Source: JBDSLU01 sp039916225 (GTDB taxonomy: Bacteria; Acidobacteriota; Vicinamibacteria; Vicinamibacterales; Vicinamibacteraceae). Taken from it: 15,057 bases of DNA. The position numbers were made by a program, and so were the translations under genes. The notes under the pieces are model-generated. The model was not told the DNA's origin and searched no databases. It saw only the letters and a list, made by a program, of their open reading frames with translations. Shown here piece after piece: positions 1-7,375 of the stretch. The stretch spans positions 1 through 15,057 of the forward strand of contig JBDSLU010000034.1 of assembly GCA_039916225.1 (NCBI GenBank), given 5' to 3'. Numbering within the stretch: the first letter of the stretch is position 1; each line of letters starts with the position of its first letter.

Positions 1-374
1 CGCGAGACGATCCACAGCGAGGCGAGCACGACGGCCGCGGCCATCGCCAGCCAGCCGTAGAACGCCTGACTGACCGAGGGCGTGGGCGCGTCTGCCGCGA
101 CGCGATCGGCCAGCGCCCGCGCCAGCGCCACCCGATCCCGGTGGACCGGCGAGGACAGGTAGTGGTCGTCGAAGCGCGTCCGGTCGACGGCCGTCAGCCG
201 ATCCGCGAGGTAGTCGGCCACGAGGGCGTCCTCTTCGTCGCGCATGGCGTCGACGAGCAGCGGATCGGCGACGTAGCGCGCCTCGAGCCGCTCGGCCCGC
301 GCCGCGTCGAGCACGCCGAGGAGGTAGGCACGCACGGACGCCCGAAGCTCCGGCGCTGCGAAGTCAGGAGCCAT
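1..374 (-). CDS. Anti-sigma-like membrane protein, N-terminal part (cut by window edge)
   Basis: This is the first ~124 residues of a protein that runs off the left edge. The N-terminal ~95 residues are helical and charged, with two similar stretches built around YLLGVLD and DYLADRL. This resembles the cytoplasmic anti-sigma-like domains found beside sigma factors in Acidobacteriota. No cysteine and no zinc-binding HxxxCxxC motif is present, so it would not be a zinc anti-sigma protein of the classic type. A hydrophobic segment at about residues 106-123 looks like a membrane helix, implying that the missing C-terminal part is periplasmic. The ATG at 374 lies 11 bases inside the 3' end of the sigma-factor gene, so translation is probably coupled. 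Family resemblance and gene order suggest that it binds and restrains that sigma factor; this is inference. A plain membrane protein of unknown role is the alternative. Confidence 0.72.
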   Translation of the reverse strand, partial: MAPDFAAPELRASVRAYLLGVLDAARAERLEARYVADPLLVDAMRDEEDALVADYLADRLTAVDRTRFDDHYLSSPVHRDRVALARALADRVAADAPTPSVSQAFYGWLAMAAAVVLASLWIVS

Positions 375-996
375 CGTCTGTCAGGGAGTGCGGGAACGCG
401 GGTTTCGTGTCGGTGGCGCGGCCGGCGGCGCAGTCGCGCACGCAGCGTTCGAGTCGATCGCGCAGGCGCTGCGCGCGACTGCGCAGGGCGTTGGCCGACA
501 GCCCCAGCCGGCTGGCCAGCGCCACGCGGCGATCGATCTTCTGACGCCGCTGATCCTGGTAGTACTCGAGGATGAGGGCGCGGCCCTCGGCGGTGAGCGC
601 GGCGAGGCAGTGGTCGAGGCAGTCGTGCAGCCGCGGCTGCGAATCGGCCGGCGGCGGCGGCGCCGCCGCCAGGGTGTGTTCGTCCAGGTTGTCGTGCCGC
701 GTGTGCGGGCCGCGGGCGCGCTCGAGCAGCACCAGCCGCGCGATGCCGAGGGCGTAGCCGCGCAGATCGACGACCTCGGCGCCATCGTCGAGACGTCTCG
801 CCAGCCTGTGCAGCGTCTCGTCGGCGCACTCGTCCGGAACATGCGCGCCACGCCAGTCGAAGAAACGGGTCAGGGCAAGACGCAGCGCCTCGTAGGCCTC
901 GGCGGCGCGAGCCGGATCGCCGTCGAGCTGCCCGAGCAGCCGCTCGAGGGCGGACGCGGTGAGATCCCATCGGGCGGCGTGGCCGCGCGTCGCCAT
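364..996 (-). CDS. ECF-like RNA polymerase sigma factor
   Basis: The 210-residue protein has the layout of an extracytoplasmic-function-type sigma factor. A region-2-like helical part lies at about residues 31-96 (core DLRGYALGIARLVLLERAR). A proline-rich linker at 109-121 follows, then a region-4 helix-turn-helix at about 124-185 (ALTAEGRALILEYY, then ASRLGLSANALRSRAQRLR). The linker replaces any region 3, as is usual for this class. I chose the ATG at 996 rather than an upstream in-frame start because the latter would extend far into the CHAT gene with low-complexity sequence. Also, TACAAT sits 8 bases before this ATG. The gene is 19 bases downstream of the CHAT gene and overlaps the anti-sigma-like gene by 11 bases. 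It likely directs transcription in response to an envelope or stress signal; its targets cannot be read from here. Confidence 0.85.
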   Translation of the reverse strand: MATRGHAARWDLTASALERLLGQLDGDPARAAEAYEALRLALTRFFDWRGAHVPDECADETLHRLARRLDDGAEVVDLRGYALGIARLVLLERARGPHTRHDNLDEHTLAAAPPPPADSQPRLHDCLDHCLAALTAEGRALILEYYQDQRRQKIDRRVALASRLGLSANALRSRAQRLRDRLERCVRDCAAGRATDTKPAFPHSLTDDGS

Positions 997-1004
997 CGCC
1001 GGCG

Positions 1005-1010
1005 ATTGTA
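1005..1010 (-). promoter_or_regulatory. Possible -10 element (TACAAT) of the sigma-factor gene
   Basis: TACAAT on the minus strand differs from TATAAT at one base and sits exactly 8 bases before the sigma-factor ATG, inside the 19-base gap after the CHAT stop codon. That spacing would start the mRNA one or two bases before the ATG. There is no Shine-Dalgarno sequence in the gap. It suggests the sigma factor can be expressed without the CHAT gene. No clear -35 was found. Confidence 0.45.
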
Positions 1011-1015
1011 CTGCG

Positions 1016-4000
1016 CTATCTCCAGTCGCCCTGGATGACGAAGCCGGCCCAGAAGTACGGCGCCGTCCAGCGCGGATCACGGGCGAGGTCGCGCTGCGCT
1101 GCTCGAAGCGCCGCCGCGGGTGGCTGACGCTCCGTGAGCAGGTGCCGGTAGACACGCGTCATCAATTCAGCCGTCGCCACGTCGTCGACCTGCCAGAGGC
1201 TGGCCACGACGCTGCGCGCCCCCGCATACAGGAAGCCGCGGGTGAGGCCGACCAGGCCCTCGCCGCGCACGTCCTGGCCGAGTGCGGTGCGGCACGCGCT
1301 GAGCACGACGAGATCGACCGGCAGGCGCCGGTTGTAGATGTCGTGCATGCGCAGGTAGCCGTCGACCGGCGCACCGCGTTCATCGACCAGCGACAGGGCC
1401 AGGCTCGACAGGGCGGGCTGCGCGGTGTCGATCAGGCCGTGCGTCGCGAAGTGGAGGATGCGGTAGTCGCCGAGCGGCGCCGCCAGCACCCACGCCCGGC
1501 TCGCGGTGAAGTCGGTGACCGACACCCGCGCCGACGCCGGCACGAGCGCCGTGATGGCGGCGGCCTCGCGGCGCGAGAACGGCAGTCGGGCGAGGCCGTC
1601 GCGGGTGGCGCCCGGCCCGCGCACGGCGATCTGGACCGGCGGCGCCACGGCCCGCGTCAGCGCGGGCGCGGTCCGGACGCGAGGATCGCCGGCCTCGAAG
1701 ACGGGATCGGCGATGACCGCCAGCGTCTTCGGCGCCGGCGCGCGGCCGGCCGTCTCGCGGCGGACCGCGGCGATGGCCGCCGCCGACGGGGCCGCCACGA
1801 CCTCGTGTCCCGCGATGAGCAGCTCCGGTGCGCCCGTCATGCCGTCAACCTGCGGCACCGGCAGGGCGGCGAACGGCACGTACTCGAGCGGCGCCGACCC
1901 GACGACGACGAGGCGCTTGCCACGCCAGTCACCGTGCAGCCGCGAGGCGACGGGGCCGAGCAGCTGGCGACCGAGCGCGTCGAGCGCCTGGCCCAGGCTG
2001 GCGTCCTGTGCCGCCACCGCCGTACGCCACGCCGCGGCCGTGAGCCTGGGGTCGCGTGCCTGGCGCGCGGTCATCGCGCTCAGGGCCGCCCGGACCGACG
2101 GCTCCAAGGTCGTGCGGCCGGCCACTTCGAAGCTCTCGAGCCCGGTCGACGTGAGCGCGAACAGCCAGCCGCGCGACTCGCCGATGGCGTACTCCAGCAG
2201 CACGGTGTCGGCGTCGATCACGTCGCGGCGCAAGGCGTCCACCGACACCGCCTGCGGGCGCATCAGCGCGGCGTAGCCCGGGCCGTGCGCCACGACCTGG
2301 CTCTCGGCGACCTGCAGCGCCCGCGCCAGCTCGTCGATCTCCGCGGTCAGGGTGGCGGCGGCCGCGTCGTTGCCGGCGTCGCGGGCGCGGCGCAAGGCGA
2401 CGTCCTTGTCGTCGATCCGGCCACGAAGCGCGCGCTCGCGATCGAGCAGCGCGGGATCGACGCCGGCCCGCACGTCGACGGCCGACGTCGCCAGCACGTC
2501 CAGGAGGCTGCGGGCGCGCGACAGCTCGCTCGACTCGAACGCCAGCCGCTCGAAGCCGTTCGACGGCTGCTCCTCGTGCAGCGCCATCAGGACGTCGACG
2601 TGCAGCTCGTAGACGTCGTGGTTGTAGGAGGTCAGGCTGGCGCGCAGCTGGGTGCCGGCCAGGCTCGCGCGCACCTGCTCGACACACGCCAGCGCCTTCT
2701 CGAGACGGGTGCGGGCCTCGGCGAGGCGGCCGCGCGCGATGGCCACTTGCGCGCCGGTGTAGAGCGCATCGCCTTCGTTGGCGAGATTGCCGATGTCGTG
2801 CGCGATGGTGGCGCCGGCCTGCGCCGCCTCATCGGCCTCATCGAGACGGCCCAAGGCGAGCTGGGCGTTGGCGAGCGCCGTCTTGGCCTGTCCGACGCCG
2901 TCCGGATACTCGGCGCTCTCGTAGATCGTCGCGGCCCGCGCGGCGCGCGGCACGGCATCGGCGAACCGGCGTTCGCGGACGTCCAGGTTGGCGAGGACGA
3001 GCGACGCGTGCCCTTCATGCAGCGGCGACTTGATGGCAATCGCGGCGGCCAGCGACCGATCGGCCGAGACCCGCGCCGCCGCGACATCGCCCAGATCGCG
3101 CTCGATGCCCGCCACGTTGGCCAGGCTGCGCGCCTCCATCAGCCGATCGCCGATCTCGACGGTGATGGCGAGCGCCTCCTTGTGCAGGGCGAGCGCGCGC
3201 GGGAGATCGCCGAGCTGAACCCAGGCCAGCGCCTGCCGCGTCAGCACGACCGCGACGCTGCGGCGCGGTCCGGCCTTGCGGAAGTACTCGAGCGCGCCCT
3301 GGTGGGCGTCCAGCGCTTCCTGCAGACGGCCGACACGGCGCAGCGTGCCGCCCAGGTTGTCGCGGGTGATCGCCTCGGCGCCGGGCGGCTGCGGGATCGT
3401 CAGCGCCTCCTCGAACAGCGCGATGGCGCGCGTCGTCTCGCCGAGGCGCGAGCTCGCCTCCGCCAGCTGCGTCAGCGCCGTGGCTCGGACGAGCGCGTCG
3501 CGCGCTCCGGTGAGCCGCAGCAGGCGCCGTTCGTCCAGCGCCACGACCTCGCTGGCGCGGTCGAGGGTGAGCAGCAGGAAGGCCAGCGTCGAGCGGGCGC
3601 GATCGGCCTGCCGAAGGCGGCCGGCAGCATCGGCGGCACTCGCCAGCGTGCCGAGGGTGTCGACCAGCGCCATGACGTCGGCCGGCGAGAATTTCCCGGC
3701 CTTGCGGAACTCGTCGTAGCGGGCCTGCAGCGCTGCGGCGCGCTCGTTGGCCGCACGTCGCTCGGCGGCGTGCGCCTGATCGGCCCCGCCTGCCGGCCGC
3801 GGCGGCGACAGCGTCAGGCGGCAGCGGCCGGGACGCACGCCGGCCAGCGGCTCCGATCGCACCACCAGGACGTAGTCGCCGGCAGCGCCGGCGACGAACC
3901 GGACGTGTTCGGGCCCATCGACCTCCGACGCGTCGTCGACCTCGTCGATCGCCGCGCCGTCCGGCCCGATCGCCGCGACGATGACGTCGATGCCCAGCTG

Positions 4001-4204
4001 TTCGACGGTGACGTCGGCGAAGGCACCGGCGTCGAGTGAGACCGTGACCCGCAGCGTGGCGTCGGGGGCCAACGCGCGCTCGATGGGCGTCGCGGCGATC
4101 AGGACCTCGCCGGCCGGGGTCGCTGGCGATTGCGCCCCGAGCGAGGCGCCGAGGACCAGGGCGGTCACAGCCACCCGCAACGGTCCGGCCCAGGTCCGAC
4201 TCAT
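1016..4204 (-). CDS. Exported TPR-CHAT domain protein (caspase-like)
   Basis: The protein has 1062 residues. An N-terminal signal peptide (hydrophobic core VAVTALVLGASLGA, residues ~10-24) precedes a beta-rich segment (~33-135). This is followed by TPR-type helical repeats at ~155-525, a helical linker, and a C-terminal CHAT domain at ~745-1062. CHAT is a clan CD, caspase-like peptidase fold. The catalytic pair is intact: His922 in HFATHG and Cys971 in VVLSACRTALG, followed by the conserved GEGLVGLTRGF and GARSVVASLW blocks. The signal peptide implies that it acts outside the cytoplasm, with the TPRs binding a partner or substrate. The ATG at 4204 is chosen because it directly precedes the signal peptide; an ATG at 4231 would add nine residues. 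It is the first gene of the CHAT/sigma/anti-sigma unit, so a role in signalling by that sigma factor is plausible but inferred. Activity and substrate are unknown. Confidence 0.9.
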   Translation of the reverse strand: MSRTWAGPLRVAVTALVLGASLGAQSPATPAGEVLIAATPIERALAPDATLRVTVSLDAGAFADVTVEQLGIDVIVAAIGPDGAAIDEVDDASEVDGPEHVRFVAGAAGDYVLVVRSEPLAGVRPGRCRLTLSPPRPAGGADQAHAAERRAANERAAALQARYDEFRKAGKFSPADVMALVDTLGTLASAADAAGRLRQADRARSTLAFLLLTLDRASEVVALDERRLLRLTGARDALVRATALTQLAEASSRLGETTRAIALFEEALTIPQPPGAEAITRDNLGGTLRRVGRLQEALDAHQGALEYFRKAGPRRSVAVVLTRQALAWVQLGDLPRALALHKEALAITVEIGDRLMEARSLANVAGIERDLGDVAAARVSADRSLAAAIAIKSPLHEGHASLVLANLDVRERRFADAVPRAARAATIYESAEYPDGVGQAKTALANAQLALGRLDEADEAAQAGATIAHDIGNLANEGDALYTGAQVAIARGRLAEARTRLEKALACVEQVRASLAGTQLRASLTSYNHDVYELHVDVLMALHEEQPSNGFERLAFESSELSRARSLLDVLATSAVDVRAGVDPALLDRERALRGRIDDKDVALRRARDAGNDAAAATLTAEIDELARALQVAESQVVAHGPGYAALMRPQAVSVDALRRDVIDADTVLLEYAIGESRGWLFALTSTGLESFEVAGRTTLEPSVRAALSAMTARQARDPRLTAAAWRTAVAAQDASLGQALDALGRQLLGPVASRLHGDWRGKRLVVVGSAPLEYVPFAALPVPQVDGMTGAPELLIAGHEVVAAPSAAAIAAVRRETAGRAPAPKTLAVIADPVFEAGDPRVRTAPALTRAVAPPVQIAVRGPGATRDGLARLPFSRREAAAITALVPASARVSVTDFTASRAWVLAAPLGDYRILHFATHGLIDTAQPALSSLALSLVDERGAPVDGYLRMHDIYNRRLPVDLVVLSACRTALGQDVRGEGLVGLTRGFLYAGARSVVASLWQVDDVATAELMTRVYRHLLTERQPPAAALRAAQRDLARDPRWTAPYFWAGFVIQGDWR

Positions 4205-4210
4205 GCGCAA

Positions 4211-4216
4211 AGGATA
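4211..4216 (-). promoter_or_regulatory. Possible -10 element (TATCCT) of the CHAT gene
   Basis: TATCCT on the minus strand lies 6 bases before the ATG at 4204, a spacing that would place the transcript start at or beside the A of the ATG. CATATC, 8 bases before the ATG, is an overlapping alternative. It shares bases with the TATGCT of the divergent DUF3500 gene. No Shine-Dalgarno sequence is visible for the CHAT gene. Confidence 0.35.
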
Positions 4217-4220
4217 TGCT
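4215..4220 (+). promoter_or_regulatory. Possible -10 element (TATGCT) of the DUF3500 gene
   Basis: TATGCT matches TANNNT and ends 9 bases before the ATG at 4230. It lies within the 25-base gap between two divergent genes, so any -35 would have to sit inside the CHAT coding region. An AAAGGA at 4209-4214 is about 15 bases from the ATG, too far for a normal ribosome-binding site, so a leaderless or near-leaderless mRNA is the simplest reading. Confidence 0.4.
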
Positions 4221-4229
4221 GACCGGCAC

Positions 4230-5462
4230 ATGAAACGCGTGGCTCTGTTCGCCTTGGTGTGCGCGGCCATGATGGTTGCCGTCGCGCGCGACTCCGTACG
4301 CTCACAGTCGCGTCCACCGGCGCCGCCGAAGCGCCCGCCCGAGGTGCTCAAGCGGCTGTCGCTGGCGGCGGAAACGCCCGGCCTCGCCGACCCGTTCCGC
4401 GGCCTGACGACCAACGGGCAGGTCGAGCCTGGCCTCTTCGCCGTGAAGTCGACCGGTGTGTCGACGGCGCCGGTCCGCGCCGCCGCCGACGCCTTTCTCG
4501 CGTCTCTCGCCGAGCCACAGCGCGCCAGAACGCTCAAGGCGGTGGACGATCCGGAGTGGCGGAAGTGGATGAACCAGAGCTTCTACGTCCGCGACGGCGT
4601 CAGCTTCCTCGAGATGTCGCCGGCGCAGCGGGACGCCGCCTTCGGGCTGCTGCGCGCCGGCCTCAGCGCGCGCGGGCTGACACAGACGCGCGACATCATG
4701 CGCCTCAACGAAACGCTCGCCGAGCTGAACGACGACAACTTCGACGAGCTCGGTGAATGGCAGTACTTCATCACGGTCATGGGGACGCCGTCGGTCACCG
4801 AGCCCTGGGGATGGCAGTTCGACGGCCATCACGCCGTCATCAACTATTTCGTGCTCGGCGATCAGGTCGTGATGTCCCCGCACTTCGCCGGCTCGGAGCC
4901 CGTCACCGCGACGTCGGGCAAGTACAGTGGGACGACGGTGATGCAGGACGAGCAGAACCAGGGCCTCGCCTTCATGAACGGCCTCTCGCCGGAGCAGCGC
5001 GCCAAGGCCATCTTGCGGTCGGGCGACAAGGTCGAGGATCTGAATCTCACCGAAGCCTGGAAGGACAACGTCGTGCTGGATTACGCTGGCCTTCCGGTCA
5101 GCGCGCTGTCGCCGTCACAGCGGCAGCACCTGCTGGCGCTGATCGGCCTCTACGTCGGCGCCATGGACGACGGGCACGCGCGCGTGAAGATGACCGAAGT
5201 CCGCGCCCACCTCGATCGCACGTGGTTCGCCTGGGTCGGGCGGACCGATCCGGGCAGCGTGTTCTATTACCGAATCCACAGCCCGGTCGTCCTCATCGAG
5301 TTCGATCATCAGAAGCCGATCGGCACGCGCCATCTCCTGAACCCGGCGGCGCCGACGGTGCAGCACATCCACACCGTCGTGCGGACGCCGAACGGCAACG
5401 ATTACGGCAAGGACCTGCTGCGCCAGCACTACCTCGCGCACCCGCATCCATCCGCCCCCTGA
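4230..5462 (+). CDS. Secreted DUF3500 family protein
   Basis: The 410-residue protein begins with a signal peptide (MKRVALFALVCAAMMVAVA) and matches my recollection of the DUF3500 family. Hallmarks include FRGLTTNGQ near the N-terminus, the block EPWGWQFDGHH (His200, His201), NYFVLGDQVVMSP, and the C-terminal FYYRIHSPVVLIEFDHQ and QHIHTVVRTPNGNDYGKD (His379, His381). The conserved histidines suggest metal binding, but no activity is established for the family to my knowledge. Length is typical and the gene looks intact. The ATG at 4230 is preferred to the in-frame ATG at 4203 because it opens the signal peptide directly. Its start is 25 bases from the divergent CHAT gene, so the two may be co-regulated. 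A degraded YHS gene follows on the same strand. It is likely periplasmic or secreted, with function unknown. Confidence 0.88.
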   Translation: MKRVALFALVCAAMMVAVARDSVRSQSRPPAPPKRPPEVLKRLSLAAETPGLADPFRGLTTNGQVEPGLFAVKSTGVSTAPVRAAADAFLASLAEPQRARTLKAVDDPEWRKWMNQSFYVRDGVSFLEMSPAQRDAAFGLLRAGLSARGLTQTRDIMRLNETLAELNDDNFDELGEWQYFITVMGTPSVTEPWGWQFDGHHAVINYFVLGDQVVMSPHFAGSEPVTATSGKYSGTTVMQDEQNQGLAFMNGLSPEQRAKAILRSGDKVEDLNLTEAWKDNVVLDYAGLPVSALSPSQRQHLLALIGLYVGAMDDGHARVKMTEVRAHLDRTWFAWVGRTDPGSVFYYRIHSPVVLIEFDHQKPIGTRHLLNPAAPTVQHIHTVVRTPNGNDYGKDLLRQHYLAHPHPSAP

Positions 5463-5586
5463 TCGTCACGCGCCGGCCGCGCGCACGCGTCAGCCCCGCG
5501 GGCAGCGCCCTGTCCAGCCGGCTCGCCGAGTCCGGTCGCGTCACGCCCAACACCGGCGACGCGCGACACGACACCGACGGACGCGC

Positions 5587-5838
5587 CTGGACATCCCACA
5601 GAATCGCGACGCGTTCATCGTCGAACCGGCGCGCTACCTGCCGCAGTACGGTGGCTTCTGCGCCTGGGCGGTCAGCCGCGGCTACACCGCGCCGACCGAT
5701 CCGCTGGCGTGGCGGATCGTCGACGGCCGCCTGTTCCTCAACTACAGCCGCAGCGTGCAGCAGACGTGGGAGCAGGACAGGCCCGGCAACATCCGCAAGG
5801 GCGACGGCAATTGGCCGGGCCTGAAGAACAAGTCCTGA
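5587..5838 (+). pseudogene. YHS-domain protein remnant, 5' end lost
   Basis: This 83-codon open stretch ends in TGA. It carries the C-terminal half of the small YHS-domain family: NRDAFIVEPARYLPQYGG, FCAWAVSRGYTA, LAWRIVDGRLFLNYS, SVQQTWEQDRPG and NWPGL. Normal members are about 150 residues with a signal peptide and an N-terminal block like NTDGVALDGYDPVAYF. Here no ATG, GTG or TTG lies in this frame between the DUF3500 stop and the conserved part. Just upstream, in another frame, codons read DTDGRA (5570-5587), which could be the leftover of the NTDG.AL block. That would mean an internal deletion plus a frameshift removed the middle of the gene. 5463-5586 holds no other gene that I can see. 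A real short gene with an unusual CTG start at 5587 is the less likely alternative. Confidence 0.72.
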
Positions 5839-5863
5839 CGCGGGAACGATCGAACGGCCGCCG

Positions 5864-6817
5864 TCACTGCGGAAACAGGCCGCGCCGGACACCGGCGCGC
5901 CGCCGGAGACGCTGGTACCGCCAACGCAGCAACGAACCGAGAATCGGGACGGTCTGGGCATTGCGCAGGGTCGCGCCGAGCGCCGCCCTGGCGCGCACCG
6001 CGGCATCGCGCCACAAGAGCGCCGGCGGGGGCGCCCAGGTCGGGAACGTCGCGCGGGCGTGCTCGGCGGCGATGTCGCACAGCAGGTGCGCGGCCAGCGT
6101 GCCGGCATCGTCGATCATCTGCTGGTGCATCGCGATCTGCGGCCGCGGCGCATCCGGAGCGTAGGCGCGCCATGCCGCCGAGGGAAACTTGATCGTCGTC
6201 AGCCGCTGGGCGTAGCCGATGCGCGGCGCCGTTGCGGCGATCCGATCGATGACGTCGACGTCCGCCGGCCACCCGAGTTCGGCCAACGAGCGCCACCGGC
6301 CGACGCGCTCGAGCAGTGCCCGCTCCACCAGCCAGTTGGTCGGCGGCACGAAGTGGCCGCGATAGGACGCGCCGCGACGCGGCGGACCACTGGCGAAGAC
6401 GCCATGCGGTTCGAGGAGCACGCCGATGCCGTGCACGAACGCGGCGCCTTCCCGACGGGCCAGATCGAGGAGCACCTCCAGGTGCCACGGAAACCACAGG
6501 TCGTCGTGCCCGAGGTAGGCCACGTAGTGACCGCAGGCGCGGCGCAGGCCTTCGTTGTTGGGAAGGGACTGCGAGCCAGTGTTGCGCGGCAGGTTGATCC
6601 AGTGGAACCGCGGATCGTCGAGCGCTGCCACCACCGTCTCGCTGCCGTCGGTGCAGGCATCGCCGACGACCTGCACCTCGAAGTCCCTGCAGGTCTGTCG
6701 CCGCACGCTGTCGAGCGCGCAGGCCAGCGTCTGGCGGCTGTTGAAGGTCGCGACGATCACGGTGACGAGCGGCGCCGGTGGCGCGGCCAGGCCGGCCACG
6801 TCACCACCCGGGGCCAT
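5864..6817 (-). CDS. Family 2 glycosyltransferase (GT-A fold)
   Basis: The 317-residue protein has the standard GT2 N-terminal catalytic domain. It contains the strand VTVIVATFNS (18-27), LDSVRRQTCRDFEVQVVGD ending at Asp53 of the nucleotide-binding motif, and an HDD metal/sugar-nucleotide motif at 104-106 in YLGHDDLW. The motif replaces the more usual xDD or DxD sequence. It would transfer a sugar from a nucleotide donor to a glycan or lipid acceptor in the cytoplasm. The C-terminal half is less typical, and the basic tail (LRRRAGVRR) may contact the membrane. Its ATG lies 17 bases inside the upstream RmlC-like cupin gene, indicating translational coupling, and the pair may supply and use an unusual sugar. 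It converges on the YHS remnant 25 bases away. Donor and acceptor are unknown. Confidence 0.88.
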   Translation of the reverse strand: MAPGGDVAGLAAPPAPLVTVIVATFNSRQTLACALDSVRRQTCRDFEVQVVGDACTDGSETVVAALDDPRFHWINLPRNTGSQSLPNNEGLRRACGHYVAYLGHDDLWFPWHLEVLLDLARREGAAFVHGIGVLLEPHGVFASGPPRRGASYRGHFVPPTNWLVERALLERVGRWRSLAELGWPADVDVIDRIAATAPRIGYAQRLTTIKFPSAAWRAYAPDAPRPQIAMHQQMIDDAGTLAAHLLCDIAAEHARATFPTWAPPPALLWRDAAVRARAALGATLRNAQTVPILGSLLRWRYQRLRRRAGVRRGLFPQ

Positions 6818-7331
6818 CGTCGAAGTCGAACGGGATGACGCTGTTCTTCAGCGGCAGCCGCAGCTTGTCGGGATCATCGTGGTTGTAGGGCCGCGTCGGC
6901 AGGTTCAGGAAGATCGCGTCGGTGGCGCCGATGTTGCGCACCGCGTGATAGACGCCGCGCGGGATGATCAGCAGCGCCGCATTGCGCTCGCTGAACACCA
7001 GGTCGTTGACGAGACCGTGCGTCGGCGAGTCGGGACGGTCGTCATAGAGAATCCAGCGGACCACGCCGGTCAGGAAGGACAGCCGATCCTCCTGGTGCTC
7101 GTGCTTCACCCAGCCCTTGATCGCGCCGGGGCGGATCCGCACTTGGTAGACGTAGACCAGAGGCTCGTCATGGACGCCCCAGGACGGGCGGTAGACTTCG
7201 AGCACCTCGCCGCGGCGATCCTCGATCGGCCGCTGATGTCGGATGACGACGCCATCGATCAACCGGGTAAGGGGGACACCGTCGGCGGTGACCGAGGCGG
7301 AATCCTTGCGCGGCAGTTCGGGTGTGGACAT
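6801..7331 (-). CDS. RmlC-like cupin, dTDP-4-keto-sugar epimerase family
   Basis: The 176-residue single-domain cupin resembles dTDP-4-dehydrorhamnose 3,5-epimerase (RmlC). Shared blocks are PGAIKGWVKHEHQEDRL (His77/His79 near the catalytic histidine position), VVRWILYDDRPDSPTHG, the LLIIPRGVYHAV strand (His129), and the terminal NLPTRPYNHDDPDKLRLP. It is close in length to RmlC but diverged from the rhamnose enzyme. It may isomerise a related nucleotide sugar or, as some relatives do, serve another cupin role. The ATG at 7331 is the first plausible start; no good ribosome-binding site precedes it, but TACTAA lies 9 bases upstream. The glycosyltransferase gene overlaps its 3' end by 17 bases. 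It follows the M15 peptidase gene by 44 bases and could be read from either an operon or its own promoter. Confidence 0.78.
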   Translation of the reverse strand: MSTPELPRKDSASVTADGVPLTRLIDGVVIRHQRPIEDRRGEVLEVYRPSWGVHDEPLVYVYQVRIRPGAIKGWVKHEHQEDRLSFLTGVVRWILYDDRPDSPTHGLVNDLVFSERNAALLIIPRGVYHAVRNIGATDAIFLNLPTRPYNHDDPDKLRLPLKNSVIPFDFDDGPGW

Positions 7332-7340
7332 CTGCCGGAA

Positions 7341-7346
7341 TTAGTA
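7341..7346 (-). promoter_or_regulatory. Possible weak -10 element (TACTAA) before the cupin gene
   Basis: In the 44-base gap after the M15 peptidase gene, the only AT-rich patch reads GCTACTAATTCC on the minus strand and ends about 9 bases before the cupin ATG. TACTAA departs from TANNNT at the last base, so this is a weaker candidate than the others. If real, the sugar genes have a promoter separate from the peptidases. Confidence 0.25.
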
Positions 7347-7375
7347 GCACACCGAATGGTCGATCCGGCCCGCAG

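Noticed and set aside
959..4039. Very long plus-strand open frame opposite the CHAT gene
   Set aside because: It is rich in Arg, Gly and Ala with no domain, and it mirrors the third-position GC bias of a clearly real minus-strand gene that has signal peptide, TPR and CHAT motifs.
4205..4537. N-terminal extension of the CHAT protein to 1173 residues
   Set aside because: The extra sequence crosses the start of the divergent DUF3500 gene and would bury the signal peptide inside the protein.
4757..5824. 355-residue plus-strand open frame spanning the DUF3500 3' half and the YHS remnant
   Set aside because: Its translation is Arg-rich shadow sequence. The recognisable proteins are in the other two frames.
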